Source: Agromyces sp. H66 (lineage in GTDB: Bacteria > Actinomycetota > Actinomycetes > Actinomycetales > Microbacteriaceae). Taken from it: 64,000 bases of DNA. The notes beneath the pieces were generated by a model. It did not search any database. It worked only from the letters and a program-made list of their open reading frames with translations, and was not told where the DNA came from. The stretch spans positions 1-64,000 of the forward strand of contig NZ_SJZG01000008.1 of the NCBI RefSeq assembly GCF_004959775.1. The letters are read 5' to 3'. Below are positions 15,995 through 23,952 of the stretch, piece by piece (the stretch's first letter is position 1; every line of letters begins with the position of its first letter). Made by a program: the position numbers and the translations under genes.

Positions 15995-17554
15995 ATGACG
16001 CGTATCGGGGTGGTCACCGAGCAGGGCTCGGAGACCCGGGTGGCGGCGACGCCGGCGACCGTGAAGCAGTTGATCGGGCTCGGCTACGAGGTCGTGGTCG
16101 AGCCGGGCGCGGGTGCTGCATCGTCGTTCCCGGATGCCGCGTACGTCGACGCCGGGGCATCCGTCGTCTCCCATCCGGAGGCGTGGTCGAGCGGCATCGT
16201 GCTCAAGGTGAACCCTCCGACCGACGACGAGATCGCCCAGCTCCAGCCGGGCACGACCCTCATCGGCCTGCTGAGCCCCGCGCTGCGGCCCGAGCTGCTC
16301 GCGGCGCTGTCGGCCCGCGGGGTCACCGCGCTCGCCCTCGACGCGGTGCCGCGCATCTCGCGCGCGCAGTCGATGGACGTGCTGAGCTCGATGGCGAACA
16401 TCGCCGGCTATCGCGCGGTCGTCGAGGCGGCCCACGAGTTCGGCCGGTTCTTCACCGGCCAGGTCACGGCGGCGGGCAAGGTGCCGCCGGCGAAGGTGCT
16501 CGTCGCGGGCGCCGGTGTCGCCGGCCTCGCCGCGATCGGCGCGGCATCCAGCCTCGGCGCCATCGTGCGCGCCACCGACCCGCGTCCCGAGGTCGCCGAT
16601 CAGGTGAAGTCGATCGGCGGCGAGTACCTCAAGGTCGAGGTCGACGAGGTCATGGAGTCCTCCGACGGGTACGCGAAGGCGACGAGCGAGGCCTACGATC
16701 GCCGCGCCGCCGAGATCTACACCGAGCAGGCGCGCGACGTCGACATCATCATCACCACGGCCCTGATCCCGGGTCGCCCGGCGCCGAAGCTGATCACGGC
16801 GGCGGATGTCGCGGGCATGAAGTCGGGCAGCGTCATCGTCGACATGGCCGCCGGCATGGGCGGCAACGTCGAGGGCTCGGTCGCGGGCGAGCGCATCGTC
16901 ACGCCGAACGGCGTCGTCATCCTCGGCTACACCGATCTCGCGTCGCGGCTTCCCACGCAGGCGTCGCAGCTCTACGGCACGAACCTCGTGAACCTGCTCA
17001 AGCTGCTGACCCCCGGCAAGGACGGTCAGCTCGTCATCGACTTCGACGACATCGTGCAGCGATCGGTGACGGTCGTGCGCGAGGGCGAGACCACGTGGCC
17101 GCCGCCGCCCGTGCAGGTCTCCGCGGCGCCGGCCGCGAAGGCTCCGGCGACGGATGCCGCGACCGCCGCTGCCCCGAAGCCCAAGCGCACCCTCTCGAAG
17201 GGGGGCCGCCTCGCGCTCATCGCCGCCGGCATCGCCGCGCTGTTCCTGGTGAACGCCTTCGCACCCGACCCGCTGCCGCAGCACTTCACGGTGCTCGTGC
17301 TCTCGGTCGTGGTGGGCTTCTACGTCATCGGCAAGGTCGCGCACGCGCTGCACACCCCGCTGATGAGCGTGACGAACGCCATCTCGGGCATCATCATCGT
17401 CGGCGCGATCGTGCAGGTCACGAGCGACGTGCTCGTCGTGCAGGTGCTCTCGACGATCGCCATCCTCATCGCCAGCATCAACATCTTCGGTGGATTCGCG
17501 GTGACCAGGCGCATGCTCGGGATGTTCGCCAAGGGCGACCGGGCAAGCAGCTGA
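15995..17554 (+). CDS. pntA: NAD(P) transhydrogenase subunit alpha
   Basis: A 519-residue alpha subunit of the proton-translocating transhydrogenase, which drives hydride transfer from NADH to NADP+. Residues 1-~380 form the NAD(H)-binding domain I (NEG/GSET-type start VTEQGSETRVAATP, AAGKVPPAKVLVAGAGVAGLAAIG, VIVDMAAGMGGNVEGS). An Ala/Pro linker (~385-410) leads to four membrane helices near 415-435, 440-460, 465-490 and 492-510. This is the fused E. coli-like PntA form. AGGAGGAG precedes the ATG. pntB follows after 34 bases. Confidence 0.96.
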   Translation: MTRIGVVTEQGSETRVAATPATVKQLIGLGYEVVVEPGAGAASSFPDAAYVDAGASVVSHPEAWSSGIVLKVNPPTDDEIAQLQPGTTLIGLLSPALRPELLAALSARGVTALALDAVPRISRAQSMDVLSSMANIAGYRAVVEAAHEFGRFFTGQVTAAGKVPPAKVLVAGAGVAGLAAIGAASSLGAIVRATDPRPEVADQVKSIGGEYLKVEVDEVMESSDGYAKATSEAYDRRAAEIYTEQARDVDIIITTALIPGRPAPKLITAADVAGMKSGSVIVDMAAGMGGNVEGSVAGERIVTPNGVVILGYTDLASRLPTQASQLYGTNLVNLLKLLTPGKDGQLVIDFDDIVQRSVTVVREGETTWPPPPVQVSAAPAAKAPATDAATAAAPKPKRTLSKGGRLALIAAGIAALFLVNAFAPDPLPQHFTVLVLSVVVGFYVIGKVAHALHTPLMSVTNAISGIIIVGAIVQVTSDVLVVQVLSTIAILIASINIFGGFAVTRRMLGMFAKGDRASS

Positions 17555-17588
17555 CCGCGCGAACGACGACGTCCCCTAGGAGCCCCCT

Positions 17589-19004
17589 GTGCCTGAAACC
17601 CTGTTGACCCCCGAGTCCATCGCGGGCGCCGCCTACATCGTCGCGGCCCTGCTCTTCATCATGAGCCTCGCCGGCCTGAGCCGCCACGAGAGTTCCCGCG
17701 CCGGCGTGACCTACGGCATGATCGGCATGGCCATCGCGCTCGTCGCCACCGTCTGGCTGACGTTCAGCGACGGCTGGGGCGAGCCGGCCGTCATGGTCGG
17801 CCTCGGCCTGCTCGTCGCAGCCGTGATCATCGGCGCCGCCATCGGCCTCTGGCGGGCCCGCCGCGTGCAGATGACGGGCATGCCCGAGCTCATCGCGCTG
17901 CTGCACAGCTTCGTCGGCCTCGCCGCCGTGCTCGTCGGCTGGAACGGCGCACTCGCGGAGCCCGAACTCGAGGGTGCGCTGCGCGACATCCACCACGCCG
18001 AGGTCTTCATCGGCGTGTTCATCGGCGCCGTGACGTTCACCGGATCGATCGTGGCGTTCCTCAAGCTGTCGGCGCGCATGAAGTCGGCGCCGCTCGTGCT
18101 GCCGGGCAAGAACGTGCTCAACCTCGGCGCGCTCGTCGTGTTCGTGGCCCTCACGGTCTGGTACGTCATCACGCCGGAGCTGTGGCTGCTCGTCGTCGTG
18201 ACCGCCCTCGCCCTCGCACTCGGCTGGCACCTCGTGGCCTCGATCGGCGGCGGCGACATGCCGGTCGTCGTCTCGATGCTGAACAGCTACTCGGGCTGGG
18301 CCGCGGCCGCGGCGGGCTTCCTGCTCGACAACGACCTGCTCATCGTCACCGGTGCGCTCGTCGGCTCCTCGGGTGCGTACCTGTCGTACATCATGTGCCG
18401 GGCCATGAACCGGTCGTTCATCTCGGTGATCGCGGGCGGGTTCGGCATCGAGGCGCCGAAGAAGGGCGACGAGGAGGTCGGCGAGCACCGCGAGATCCAG
18501 GCAGCGGATGCCGCGGAGATGCTGAAGGACGCGACGAGCGTGGTCATCACGCCGGGCTACGGCATGGCCGTCGCGCAGGCCCAGTACCCCGTCGCCGAGC
18601 TCACGCAGAAGCTGCGCGAGCGCGGCATCGACGTGCGGTTCGGCATCCACCCGGTCGCCGGTCGCCTGCCGGGGCACATGAACGTGCTGCTCGCCGAGGC
18701 GAAGGTTCCCTACGACATCGTCGAGGAGATGGACGAGATCAACGACGACCTGGCGTCGACGTCGGTCGTGCTCGTCATCGGCGCGAACGACACGGTGAAC
18801 CCGGCCGCCGCCGAGGATCCGGGCAGCCCGATCGCCGGGATGCCGGTGCTGCGCGTCTGGGAGGCCGACAACGTCATCGTGTTCAAGCGTTCCATGGCGT
18901 CGGGCTACGCCGGCGTGGCCAACCCGCTGTTCTACCGCGACAACGCCCAGATGCTGTTCGGCGACGCCAAGGACCGCGTCGAGGACATCCTCAAGGCGCT
19001 CTGA
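17589..19004 (+). CDS. pntB: NAD(P) transhydrogenase subunit beta
   Basis: A 471-residue beta subunit: about eight membrane helices in residues 1-~260, including [34 protein letters not shown] and [18 protein letters not shown], then the NADP(H)-binding domain III ([72 protein letters not shown]). GTG 17589 follows AGGAGCCCC. A terminator lies at 19021-19051. Confidence 0.96.
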   Translation: MPETLLTPESIAGAAYIVAALLFIMSLAGLSRHESSRAGVTYGMIGMAIALVATVWLTFSDGWGEPAVMVGLGLLVAAVIIGAAIGLWRARRVQMTGMPELIALLHSFVGLAAVLVGWNGALAEPELEGALRDIHHAEVFIGVFIGAVTFTGSIVAFLKLSARMKSAPLVLPGKNVLNLGALVVFVALTVWYVITPELWLLVVVTALALALGWHLVASIGGGDMPVVVSMLNSYSGWAAAAAGFLLDNDLLIVTGALVGSSGAYLSYIMCRAMNRSFISVIAGGFGIEAPKKGDEEVGEHREIQAADAAEMLKDATSVVITPGYGMAVAQAQYPVAELTQKLRERGIDVRFGIHPVAGRLPGHMNVLLAEAKVPYDIVEEMDEINDDLASTSVVLVIGANDTVNPAAAEDPGSPIAGMPVLRVWEADNVIVFKRSMASGYAGVANPLFYRDNAQMLFGDAKDRVEDILKAL

Positions 19005-19020
19005 CCCGTTCGACGAGTGG

Positions 19021-19051
19021 CGGATGCCACGGCCTCGCGCCGCGGCATCCG
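19021..19051. terminator. Terminator between convergent pntB and CPBP genes
   Basis: CGGATGCCACGG and CCGCGGCATCCG form a 12-bp stem with one mismatch and a 7-base loop, 16 bases after the pntB stop and just before the stop of the opposing gene. Confidence 0.7.
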
Positions 19052-19061
19052 TCACTTCTCC

Positions 19062-20000
19062 CTACTGGACGACCGGGCGGTCGAGTTGCGCCGTACGCGC
19101 CGCGCGGCGCCCGCGCCACAGCGGCAGGGTGACGAGCGCGGCGACCACGGCACCGGCGGCGGTCAGCACGCCGCCCTCGCCGATGAACCACTCGCTCGCG
19201 TCGGTGGGAACCGTGACGAACTCGGCCACGAAGTAGATGCTCGCGTTGAGGGTCGCGTGCAGCACGAGCACCGGCCAGATGCTGCGGGTGCGCACGCGAA
19301 GCCACACCATCGGGAACGAGAACGCGAGGCACTGGATCGCGAACATCGCGATGGCCCACGCGACCGGGATGCCGTCGACCACCGCGCCGGGCACGAACAG
19401 CATCATCGGCACATGGCAGGCGGCCCAGCTGACTCCGACGATGACGGCCGTGACATCCGGGCTGCGGAATGCGGCGAGCCGTGCCGTCACGAAGGAGCTC
19501 CAGCCCAACTGCTCGCCGAGGGCGAGCGCCATGAAGGGCAGCACGCCGGGGATGAGGCCGACCACGACGGCGAGGATCGGCGGCATGCCCGTGCCCGCCT
19601 CCAGCCTCGTCGGGTCGAAGCCGGCGACGCCCGTGAGCCAGCCGGCCGAGTAGGCGGTGAACACGGCGATCACGGAGAAGAGCCACGCGATGCCGATGGT
19701 GCGCCACGGCGTGCGCCGGAAGCCCCAGTCGGGCCCGCGGCGGCCCACCGCCCACGCGACGAGCATGGCGACCGTGGGCGCGAAGGCGCCGCCGAACAGG
19801 GCGAGTTGCCCGATCACGGGCGCATCGTCGAGCGTGCGCATGTCGACGCCGTTCGCGACGGCGACGGCGACGAGGCCGGGCACGATGAGCGCGAGGCTCA
19901 GGCCGTAGGCCCAGAACTGCCGGCGGGTGCGCCGGTCGATGGAACGTGGGCGGCCGGATGCCGCGGCGTCGGCGATCTCGGCGGGAGTCGTGTGTGTCAT
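19062..20000 (-). CDS. CPBP family intramembrane protein with a degenerate first motif
   Basis: A 312-residue membrane protein with about eight helices. Motif 2 (SWAACHVPMML) and motif 3 (VLHATLNAS) of CPBP (Rce1-like) intramembrane proteases are present, with their His and Asn. Motif 1, normally EE-x3-R, reads GEQLGWSSF: one Glu is replaced by Gln and the Arg by Ser. Activity is therefore uncertain; many bacterial CPBP proteins act in bacteriocin immunity or protein export. ATG 20000 gives an N-terminal cytoplasmic stretch of ~35 residues before the first helix (YGLSLALIVPGLVAVAVA). Confidence 0.85.
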   Translation of the reverse strand: MTHTTPAEIADAAASGRPRSIDRRTRRQFWAYGLSLALIVPGLVAVAVANGVDMRTLDDAPVIGQLALFGGAFAPTVAMLVAWAVGRRGPDWGFRRTPWRTIGIAWLFSVIAVFTAYSAGWLTGVAGFDPTRLEAGTGMPPILAVVVGLIPGVLPFMALALGEQLGWSSFVTARLAAFRSPDVTAVIVGVSWAACHVPMMLFVPGAVVDGIPVAWAIAMFAIQCLAFSFPMVWLRVRTRSIWPVLVLHATLNASIYFVAEFVTVPTDASEWFIGEGGVLTAAGAVVAALVTLPLWRGRRAARTAQLDRPVVQ

Positions 20001-20084
20001 GCCTCCACCTCACCGCGGCACCCGGTCCCGTCGCCTGATCCGCGGGTCCCCTTCCGGGCCCGGATGACGCCCGCCCGCCGCGCC

Positions 20085-20119
20085 GACCCGGGTCCCGGGC
20101 GGATCGGGACCCGGGTCCC
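20085..20119. promoter_or_regulatory. Repeated GACCCGGGTCCC element in the divergent CPBP/histidine-kinase promoter region
   Basis: GACCCGGGTCCC occurs at 20085-20096 and 20108-20119. The second lies in the perfect 14-bp palindrome GGGACCCGGGTCCC (20106-20119). Copies are 23 bp apart, and a third GGGTCCC lies at 20044-20050. The cluster ends 35 bases before the kinase start, so it may be an autoregulatory site for the response regulator. Confidence 0.5.
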
Positions 20120-20154
20120 TTCCGGGGCGCGCCGGGAGGGGAGAGGATCGTCTC

Positions 20155-22173
20155 GTGCAACCACCTGTCACCCGCGCGCCCTGGGCGTTCCCGATCGTCT
20201 GCGCGTTGGCCGTGGTCGTGGGCGCGTCGCTCGCGGTCGCCGGCGGTGCGATGGAGACCGAGTACCTCGCGCTCGACGCTGCCGTGGCCTTCAGCTACCC
20301 CGTGGTCGGCGCGCTCATCCTCACGCGTTGGCCGAGGCATCCGGTGGGTGCCCTCTTCGTCGTCGGCGGCGCCGGGCTGGCCGCGCAGGCCCTCGTCGGT
20401 GGCTACGCGGCCTTCGCCGCCGAGCACGACTGGGCCGGCGCCCAGCTCGCCGCCTGGATCATGAACTGGGTCTTCCTCGTCGGGCTGGGGCCGTTGCTCC
20501 TCCTGCCCCTGCTCCTGCCCGACGGTCGGCTCCCGAACCCGCGCTGGCGCGGTGTGCTGTGGGCGCTCGCCACGGCGCTCGCGGCGCTCGTCGCACTCCT
20601 GATGGTGCGCGACGAGCTCTGGATGTGGGGCGAGGTCTCCCCGAACCCGGTCGGGTTCGCCTCCACCGAGGCGATCGTCGCGCCCGCGTTCCTCCTCGTC
20701 ATGCTCGCGCTCGCCGTCGCGAACGTCGCGGCGATCGTCGTGCGCGTGCGCCGGGGAAGCGACTCCCGTCGTCGCCTGCTGCCGATCCTCGTGGCCGTCG
20801 CGCTCATCGTCGTCGCCGTGGTCGCCGATGCGGTACTGCCCCCCGAGCCGCCGATCGGCATCTGGCTCCTCGTGGCGGCGCTTCCGCTCCTGCCCATCGC
20901 GACGGCGTTCTCGATCTTCCGCACCAGGCTCTTCGACATCGAGGTGGGGGTGCGGCGCACGGTCGTCTACGTGATCGTGGCGGCGGTGCTGCTGGCCGCC
21001 TACATCGCGGTCGTGGCCGTGTTCCATACGCTGCTGCCCGCCGGCGGCGGCGCGGCGCCGATCCTCGCGACGGCCGTCGTCGCCGTGGCCTTCGCGCCCG
21101 TGCGAGACGTGGTGCAACGCGCGGTGGCTCGGCTCCTCTTCGGTTCCCGGGGCGACCCCTCGACGGCGCTGTCGAGGCTGGCGCAGCGGCTCGAGGCGGC
21201 CGCGAGCGGCTCCGAACTGCTCGACGGCGCCGCCGAGACGGTCGCGGTGACCCTGCGGCTGCCGTCGGCGACGATCGTCGACGACGCGGGTGACGTGGTC
21301 TCGGCGTGGGCCGAAACGCACCCGGACGCGGAGACCGAGACGGTCGGGCGGCCGCCGGCGCATGCAGCGACGGATGCCGCGGCCGCACGGGTCCCGCTCC
21401 GCACCGCCGGCCGGCTCGAGGGCACCCTCCTCGTCGCGCCGCGGTCACCGGGCGAGCAGCTCTCGCGAGCCGACCTCGAGGTGCTCGACGAGCTCGCCCG
21501 GCCGCTCGCGGTGGCGCTCGCCGCGTTGCGCCTCGACCGCGAGGTGCAGCGGTCGCGGGAGCGACTCGCGATCGCCCGGGAGGACGAGCGCCGCCGCCTG
21601 CGCCGGGAGCTGCACGACGGCCTCGGCCCGGGGCTCGCCGCGATCGGCATCGAGCTCGACGTCGCCGGCGCGCGCACGTCGGGCCCCGCGGCGGCATCGA
21701 TCGAACGGGCGCGCGAGCTCACCGCCTCGCTCGTCGGCGAGGTGCGGCGCATCGTGCACGACCTCCGCCCGGCCGCGCTCGACGAGCTCGGCCTCGTCGG
21801 CGCGCTCGAGGACCTCGCGCTGAGCGCGGGCGCCGGCGCCGGTACGAGGGGCCCTCGGGTGGAGTTCGCGCCGCGGCATCCGCTGCCCCCGCTCTCGGCC
21901 GCCGTCGAGGTGGCCGCCTACCGCATCGCGCAGGAGGCGGTGGCGAACGCGATGCGGCACGCCGGGGCGGGCACGGTGCGGGTGTCGCTCACCGCGACGC
22001 CCGACGCGCTCGTCGTCGAGGTGGAGGACGACGGTTCCGGCATGCCCGCCGAGCCCGTCGAAGGCGTCGGCTCGGGCAGCATGCGCGAGCGAGCCCAGGA
22101 ACTCGGCGGCGCCCTGCAACGCACCGACCGTCCGGGCGGTGGCACGATCGTGAGAGCGGAGCTGCCGCTGTGA
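20155..22173 (+). CDS. Membrane sensor histidine kinase, NarL/DesK type (HisKA_3)
   Basis: A 672-residue kinase. The first ~310 residues carry about eight membrane helices (ALAVVVGASLAVAGGAM, LGPLLLLPLLLPDGRLPNPRW and others). A GAF-like stretch (~345-455) and a coiled coil follow. The HisKA_3 phospho-acceptor site is RRELHDGLGPGLAAIG. The HATPase domain shows RIAQEAVANAMRHAGA (N box) and VEDDGSGMP (G1). GTG 20155 follows GGGAGGGGAGAGGA. It overlaps the response regulator gene (GTGA), so the pair forms a two-component system; the signal is unknown. Confidence 0.94.
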   Translation: MQPPVTRAPWAFPIVCALAVVVGASLAVAGGAMETEYLALDAAVAFSYPVVGALILTRWPRHPVGALFVVGGAGLAAQALVGGYAAFAAEHDWAGAQLAAWIMNWVFLVGLGPLLLLPLLLPDGRLPNPRWRGVLWALATALAALVALLMVRDELWMWGEVSPNPVGFASTEAIVAPAFLLVMLALAVANVAAIVVRVRRGSDSRRRLLPILVAVALIVVAVVADAVLPPEPPIGIWLLVAALPLLPIATAFSIFRTRLFDIEVGVRRTVVYVIVAAVLLAAYIAVVAVFHTLLPAGGGAAPILATAVVAVAFAPVRDVVQRAVARLLFGSRGDPSTALSRLAQRLEAAASGSELLDGAAETVAVTLRLPSATIVDDAGDVVSAWAETHPDAETETVGRPPAHAATDAAAARVPLRTAGRLEGTLLVAPRSPGEQLSRADLEVLDELARPLAVALAALRLDREVQRSRERLAIAREDERRRLRRELHDGLGPGLAAIGIELDVAGARTSGPAAASIERARELTASLVGEVRRIVHDLRPAALDELGLVGALEDLALSAGAGAGTRGPRVEFAPRHPLPPLSAAVEVAAYRIAQEAVANAMRHAGAGTVRVSLTATPDALVVEVEDDGSGMPAEPVEGVGSGSMRERAQELGGALQRTDRPGGGTIVRAELPL

Positions 22174-22859
22174 CCGACGGAGAGGGCGACGCCATGGAAC
22201 GCACGCAGGGCCTGCGGGTGGTCCTGGTCGATGACCACCCGATGCTGCGCCGCGGGCTCCGTTCGCTGCTCGAGGAGGTCGGCGGCGCCACCGTGGTGGG
22301 CGAGGCCGGCGACGGCGAGACGGCCATCGCCCTCGCCCTCGAGCTCGACCCCGACGTGGTCGTGATGGACCTCGCGATGCCCGGCGTCTCGGGCATCGAG
22401 GCGACCCGGCGGCTGGCCGACGCGCGTCCCGACCTCGGCGTGCTCGTGCTCACCATGAGCGACGACGACGCGTCGGTGTTCGCCGCGCTGCGCGCCGGCG
22501 CGCGCGGCTACGTGCTGAAGGGCCAGGCCGGCACCGAGTTCCTCGACGCCGTGCGAGCGGTGGCCCGCGGCGAGGCGGTGTACGGCCCGGGCGTCGCCGG
22601 CCGCATCCGCGGATTCCTGCTCGGTGGGCCGGTCGGCGAGGCGGCGGCCGACGCGGTGCCGTTCCCAGAGCTCACCCCGCGCGAGCGCGAGATCCTCGAT
22701 CTCCTGGCCGACGGATGCCCCAACGCCGAGATCGCCCGTCGCCTCTACCTCAGCCCGAAGACCGTGAAGAACCACCTCACCAACGTGTTCGCGAAGCTGC
22801 AGGTCGCCGACCGGGCGCAGGCCGTGGTGCGCGCACGACAGGCGGGACTCGGCACATGA
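22170..22859 (+). CDS. LuxR/NarL-type response regulator
   Basis: A 229-residue partner of the preceding kinase. The receiver domain has the acidic pair in VVLVDDHPMLRRG, phospho-acceptor Asp in DPDVVVMDLAMPG, Thr in VLVLTMS and Lys in GYVLKG. The C-terminal HTH is LTPREREILDLLADGCPNAEIARRLYLSPKTVKNHLTNVFAKL. GTG 22170 overlaps the kinase stop; ATG 22194, with GGAGAGGGCG before it, is an equally possible start. Confidence 0.94.
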   Translation: MTDGEGDAMERTQGLRVVLVDDHPMLRRGLRSLLEEVGGATVVGEAGDGETAIALALELDPDVVVMDLAMPGVSGIEATRRLADARPDLGVLVLTMSDDDASVFAALRAGARGYVLKGQAGTEFLDAVRAVARGEAVYGPGVAGRIRGFLLGGPVGEAAADAVPFPELTPREREILDLLADGCPNAEIARRLYLSPKTVKNHLTNVFAKLQVADRAQAVVRARQAGLGT

Positions 22860-22878
22860 CGGTTCGCCGCGGGGCGCT

Positions 22879-22932
22879 CGGCTCGGGGCATCCGTTCGGC
22901 TCGCGGCATCCACTCGGCTCGCGGCATCCGCG
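22879..22932 (+). repeat. Three tandem 18-bp repeats
   Basis: Units at 22879-22896, 22897-22914 and 22915-22932 follow the pattern CGGCTCGCGGCATCC plus three variable bases. They fill the gap between the response regulator and the next gene, and each carries one GGCATCC word. Confidence 0.85.
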
Positions 22933-22989
22933 CAGGAAGGCGGCGCGTAGGATGGATCGGTACCCCCCTCCGATGTGAAAGAGGTCGCC

Positions 22990-23577
22990 GTGGCCACCGC
23001 CCGCGATGCAGCCCCGGAGCGCGCAGCCCATTCCTGGGTCGTCCCGGTCGTGCGCGGCGCGCTCGCCGTCGTCCCCGGCGTGGCCATCGCGTTCTCGCAG
23101 GACCACTCCGCGGGGCTCGGGCTCCTGGTGTTCGGCATCTGGGCGCTCGTCTCCGGGCTCGTGGTCGGCGCGCTCGCCCTGCGCGACGCGACGGTCCCCG
23201 GAGTCCGCTCCCTGTTCGCGGTGAACGCGGTGGTCACGGTCGTGGCCGGCATCCTCGCCCTGACCGTGCCCGGCGGGCTGGCGTTCCTCCTCTACCTCGT
23301 CAGCGTGTGGGCGGCCGTCACCGGCTTCGTCGAGATCTACGCGGGCCTCCGCTCGCGCGGCCGCACCGCCGCCGCCCGCGACTGGATCGCCGCGGGCGCC
23401 TTCACGGCGCTGCTCGCGATCGTGTTCCTGCTCCTGCCGCCCGACGCCGTCACCGCGGTCGGACTGCTCGGCGCCTACCTCGTGATCCTGGGCGTCTACC
23501 TCGTCATCGGCGGATTCTCGTTGAAATGGGCCGCGGCGCCCGACCGCGCTGCCGCCGGAACGGAGCAGCACCCGTGA
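22990..23577 (+). CDS. DUF308/HdeD family membrane protein
   Basis: A 195-residue protein with six hydrophobic segments arranged as three repeated pairs, as in HdeD-type proteins (VVPVVRGALAVVPGVAIAFS, LLVFGIWALVSGLVVGALAL, NAVVTVVAGILALTVPGGLAF, LYLVSVWAAVTGFVEIYAG, WIAAGAFTALLAIVFLLLP, VGLLGAYLVILGVYLVIGG). HdeD is linked to acid resistance in E. coli; no role is established in Actinobacteria. GTG 22990 is chosen because AAAGAGG lies just before it; GTG 22975 is the alternative. It overlaps the next gene by GTGA. Confidence 0.82.
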   Translation: MATARDAAPERAAHSWVVPVVRGALAVVPGVAIAFSQDHSAGLGLLVFGIWALVSGLVVGALALRDATVPGVRSLFAVNAVVTVVAGILALTVPGGLAFLLYLVSVWAAVTGFVEIYAGLRSRGRTAAARDWIAAGAFTALLAIVFLLLPPDAVTAVGLLGAYLVILGVYLVIGGFSLKWAAAPDRAAAGTEQHP

Positions 23578-23846
23578 GCCAGTCCCCCGGCGAGTTCAAG
23601 CCGAGCCGACGCGACATGCTGCGACCGATCGAGTACGTCGGCGGTTCGGCGATCGCCGCCGTCTTCACGAGCCTCATCGTGCTCATGGTGACCCGCGACG
23701 TGACGCTCACGCTCATCACTGCGGCCGGCGTGTTCATCGTCGTGCTCGTGGTGCTGGCGCTCTTCGCGATGGCCGTGAAGCCGGATGCCTCGGGGCCCGA
23801 CGACCCCGACGACGCACCGCCCCCGCCGCCCTCCGCGCACGGCTGA
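23574..23846 (+). CDS. Small two-helix membrane protein
   Basis: A 90-residue protein with a basic N-terminus, two membrane segments (IAAVFTSLIVLMVTR and LITAAGVFIVVLVVLALFAM) and an acidic, proline-rich cytoplasmic tail (DDPDDAPPPPPSAHG). GTGA overlap with the DUF308 gene shows co-expression. No family function is known to me. Confidence 0.75.
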   Translation: MSQSPGEFKPSRRDMLRPIEYVGGSAIAAVFTSLIVLMVTRDVTLTLITAAGVFIVVLVVLALFAMAVKPDASGPDDPDDAPPPPPSAHG

Positions 23847-23863
23847 CGCCGACCCGACCCGCC

Positions 23864-23952
23864 CGCTGCGCCACCTCGGCGCCCTGTGCGCCAGCACAAC
23901 TGGCGCAAAGGGCGCGCAACCGGCGCAGACGCGCACGTGGCGCGGGCGCGGG
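23864..23952. repeat. Copy 1 of a ~90-100 bp interspersed repeat, terminator-like
   Basis: Shares nearly all of its length with 27328-27427: both begin CGCTGCGCCACCTC, continue through a hairpin (here TGCGCCAG/CTGGCGCA, 23887-23894 and 23900-23907), GGCGCGCAAC and GGCGCAGACGCG, and end GTGGCGCGGGCGCGGGC. It abuts the stop of the large LuxR-type gene on the reverse strand, so it may act as its terminator. Confidence 0.8.

Noticed and set aside
14089..16017. Long reverse-strand open frame of ~640 codons opposite the LigM-like gene
   Set aside because: It is a high-G+C antisense shadow: Arg/His/Asp/Glu/Val-rich, no domain, no ribosome site, and it mirrors a well-supported gene.
18991..21363. 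Reverse-strand open frame of ~790 codons across the CPBP and kinase genes
   Set aside because: Low-complexity Arg/Asp/Gly composition and crossing of two real genes and their promoters show it is a shadow.
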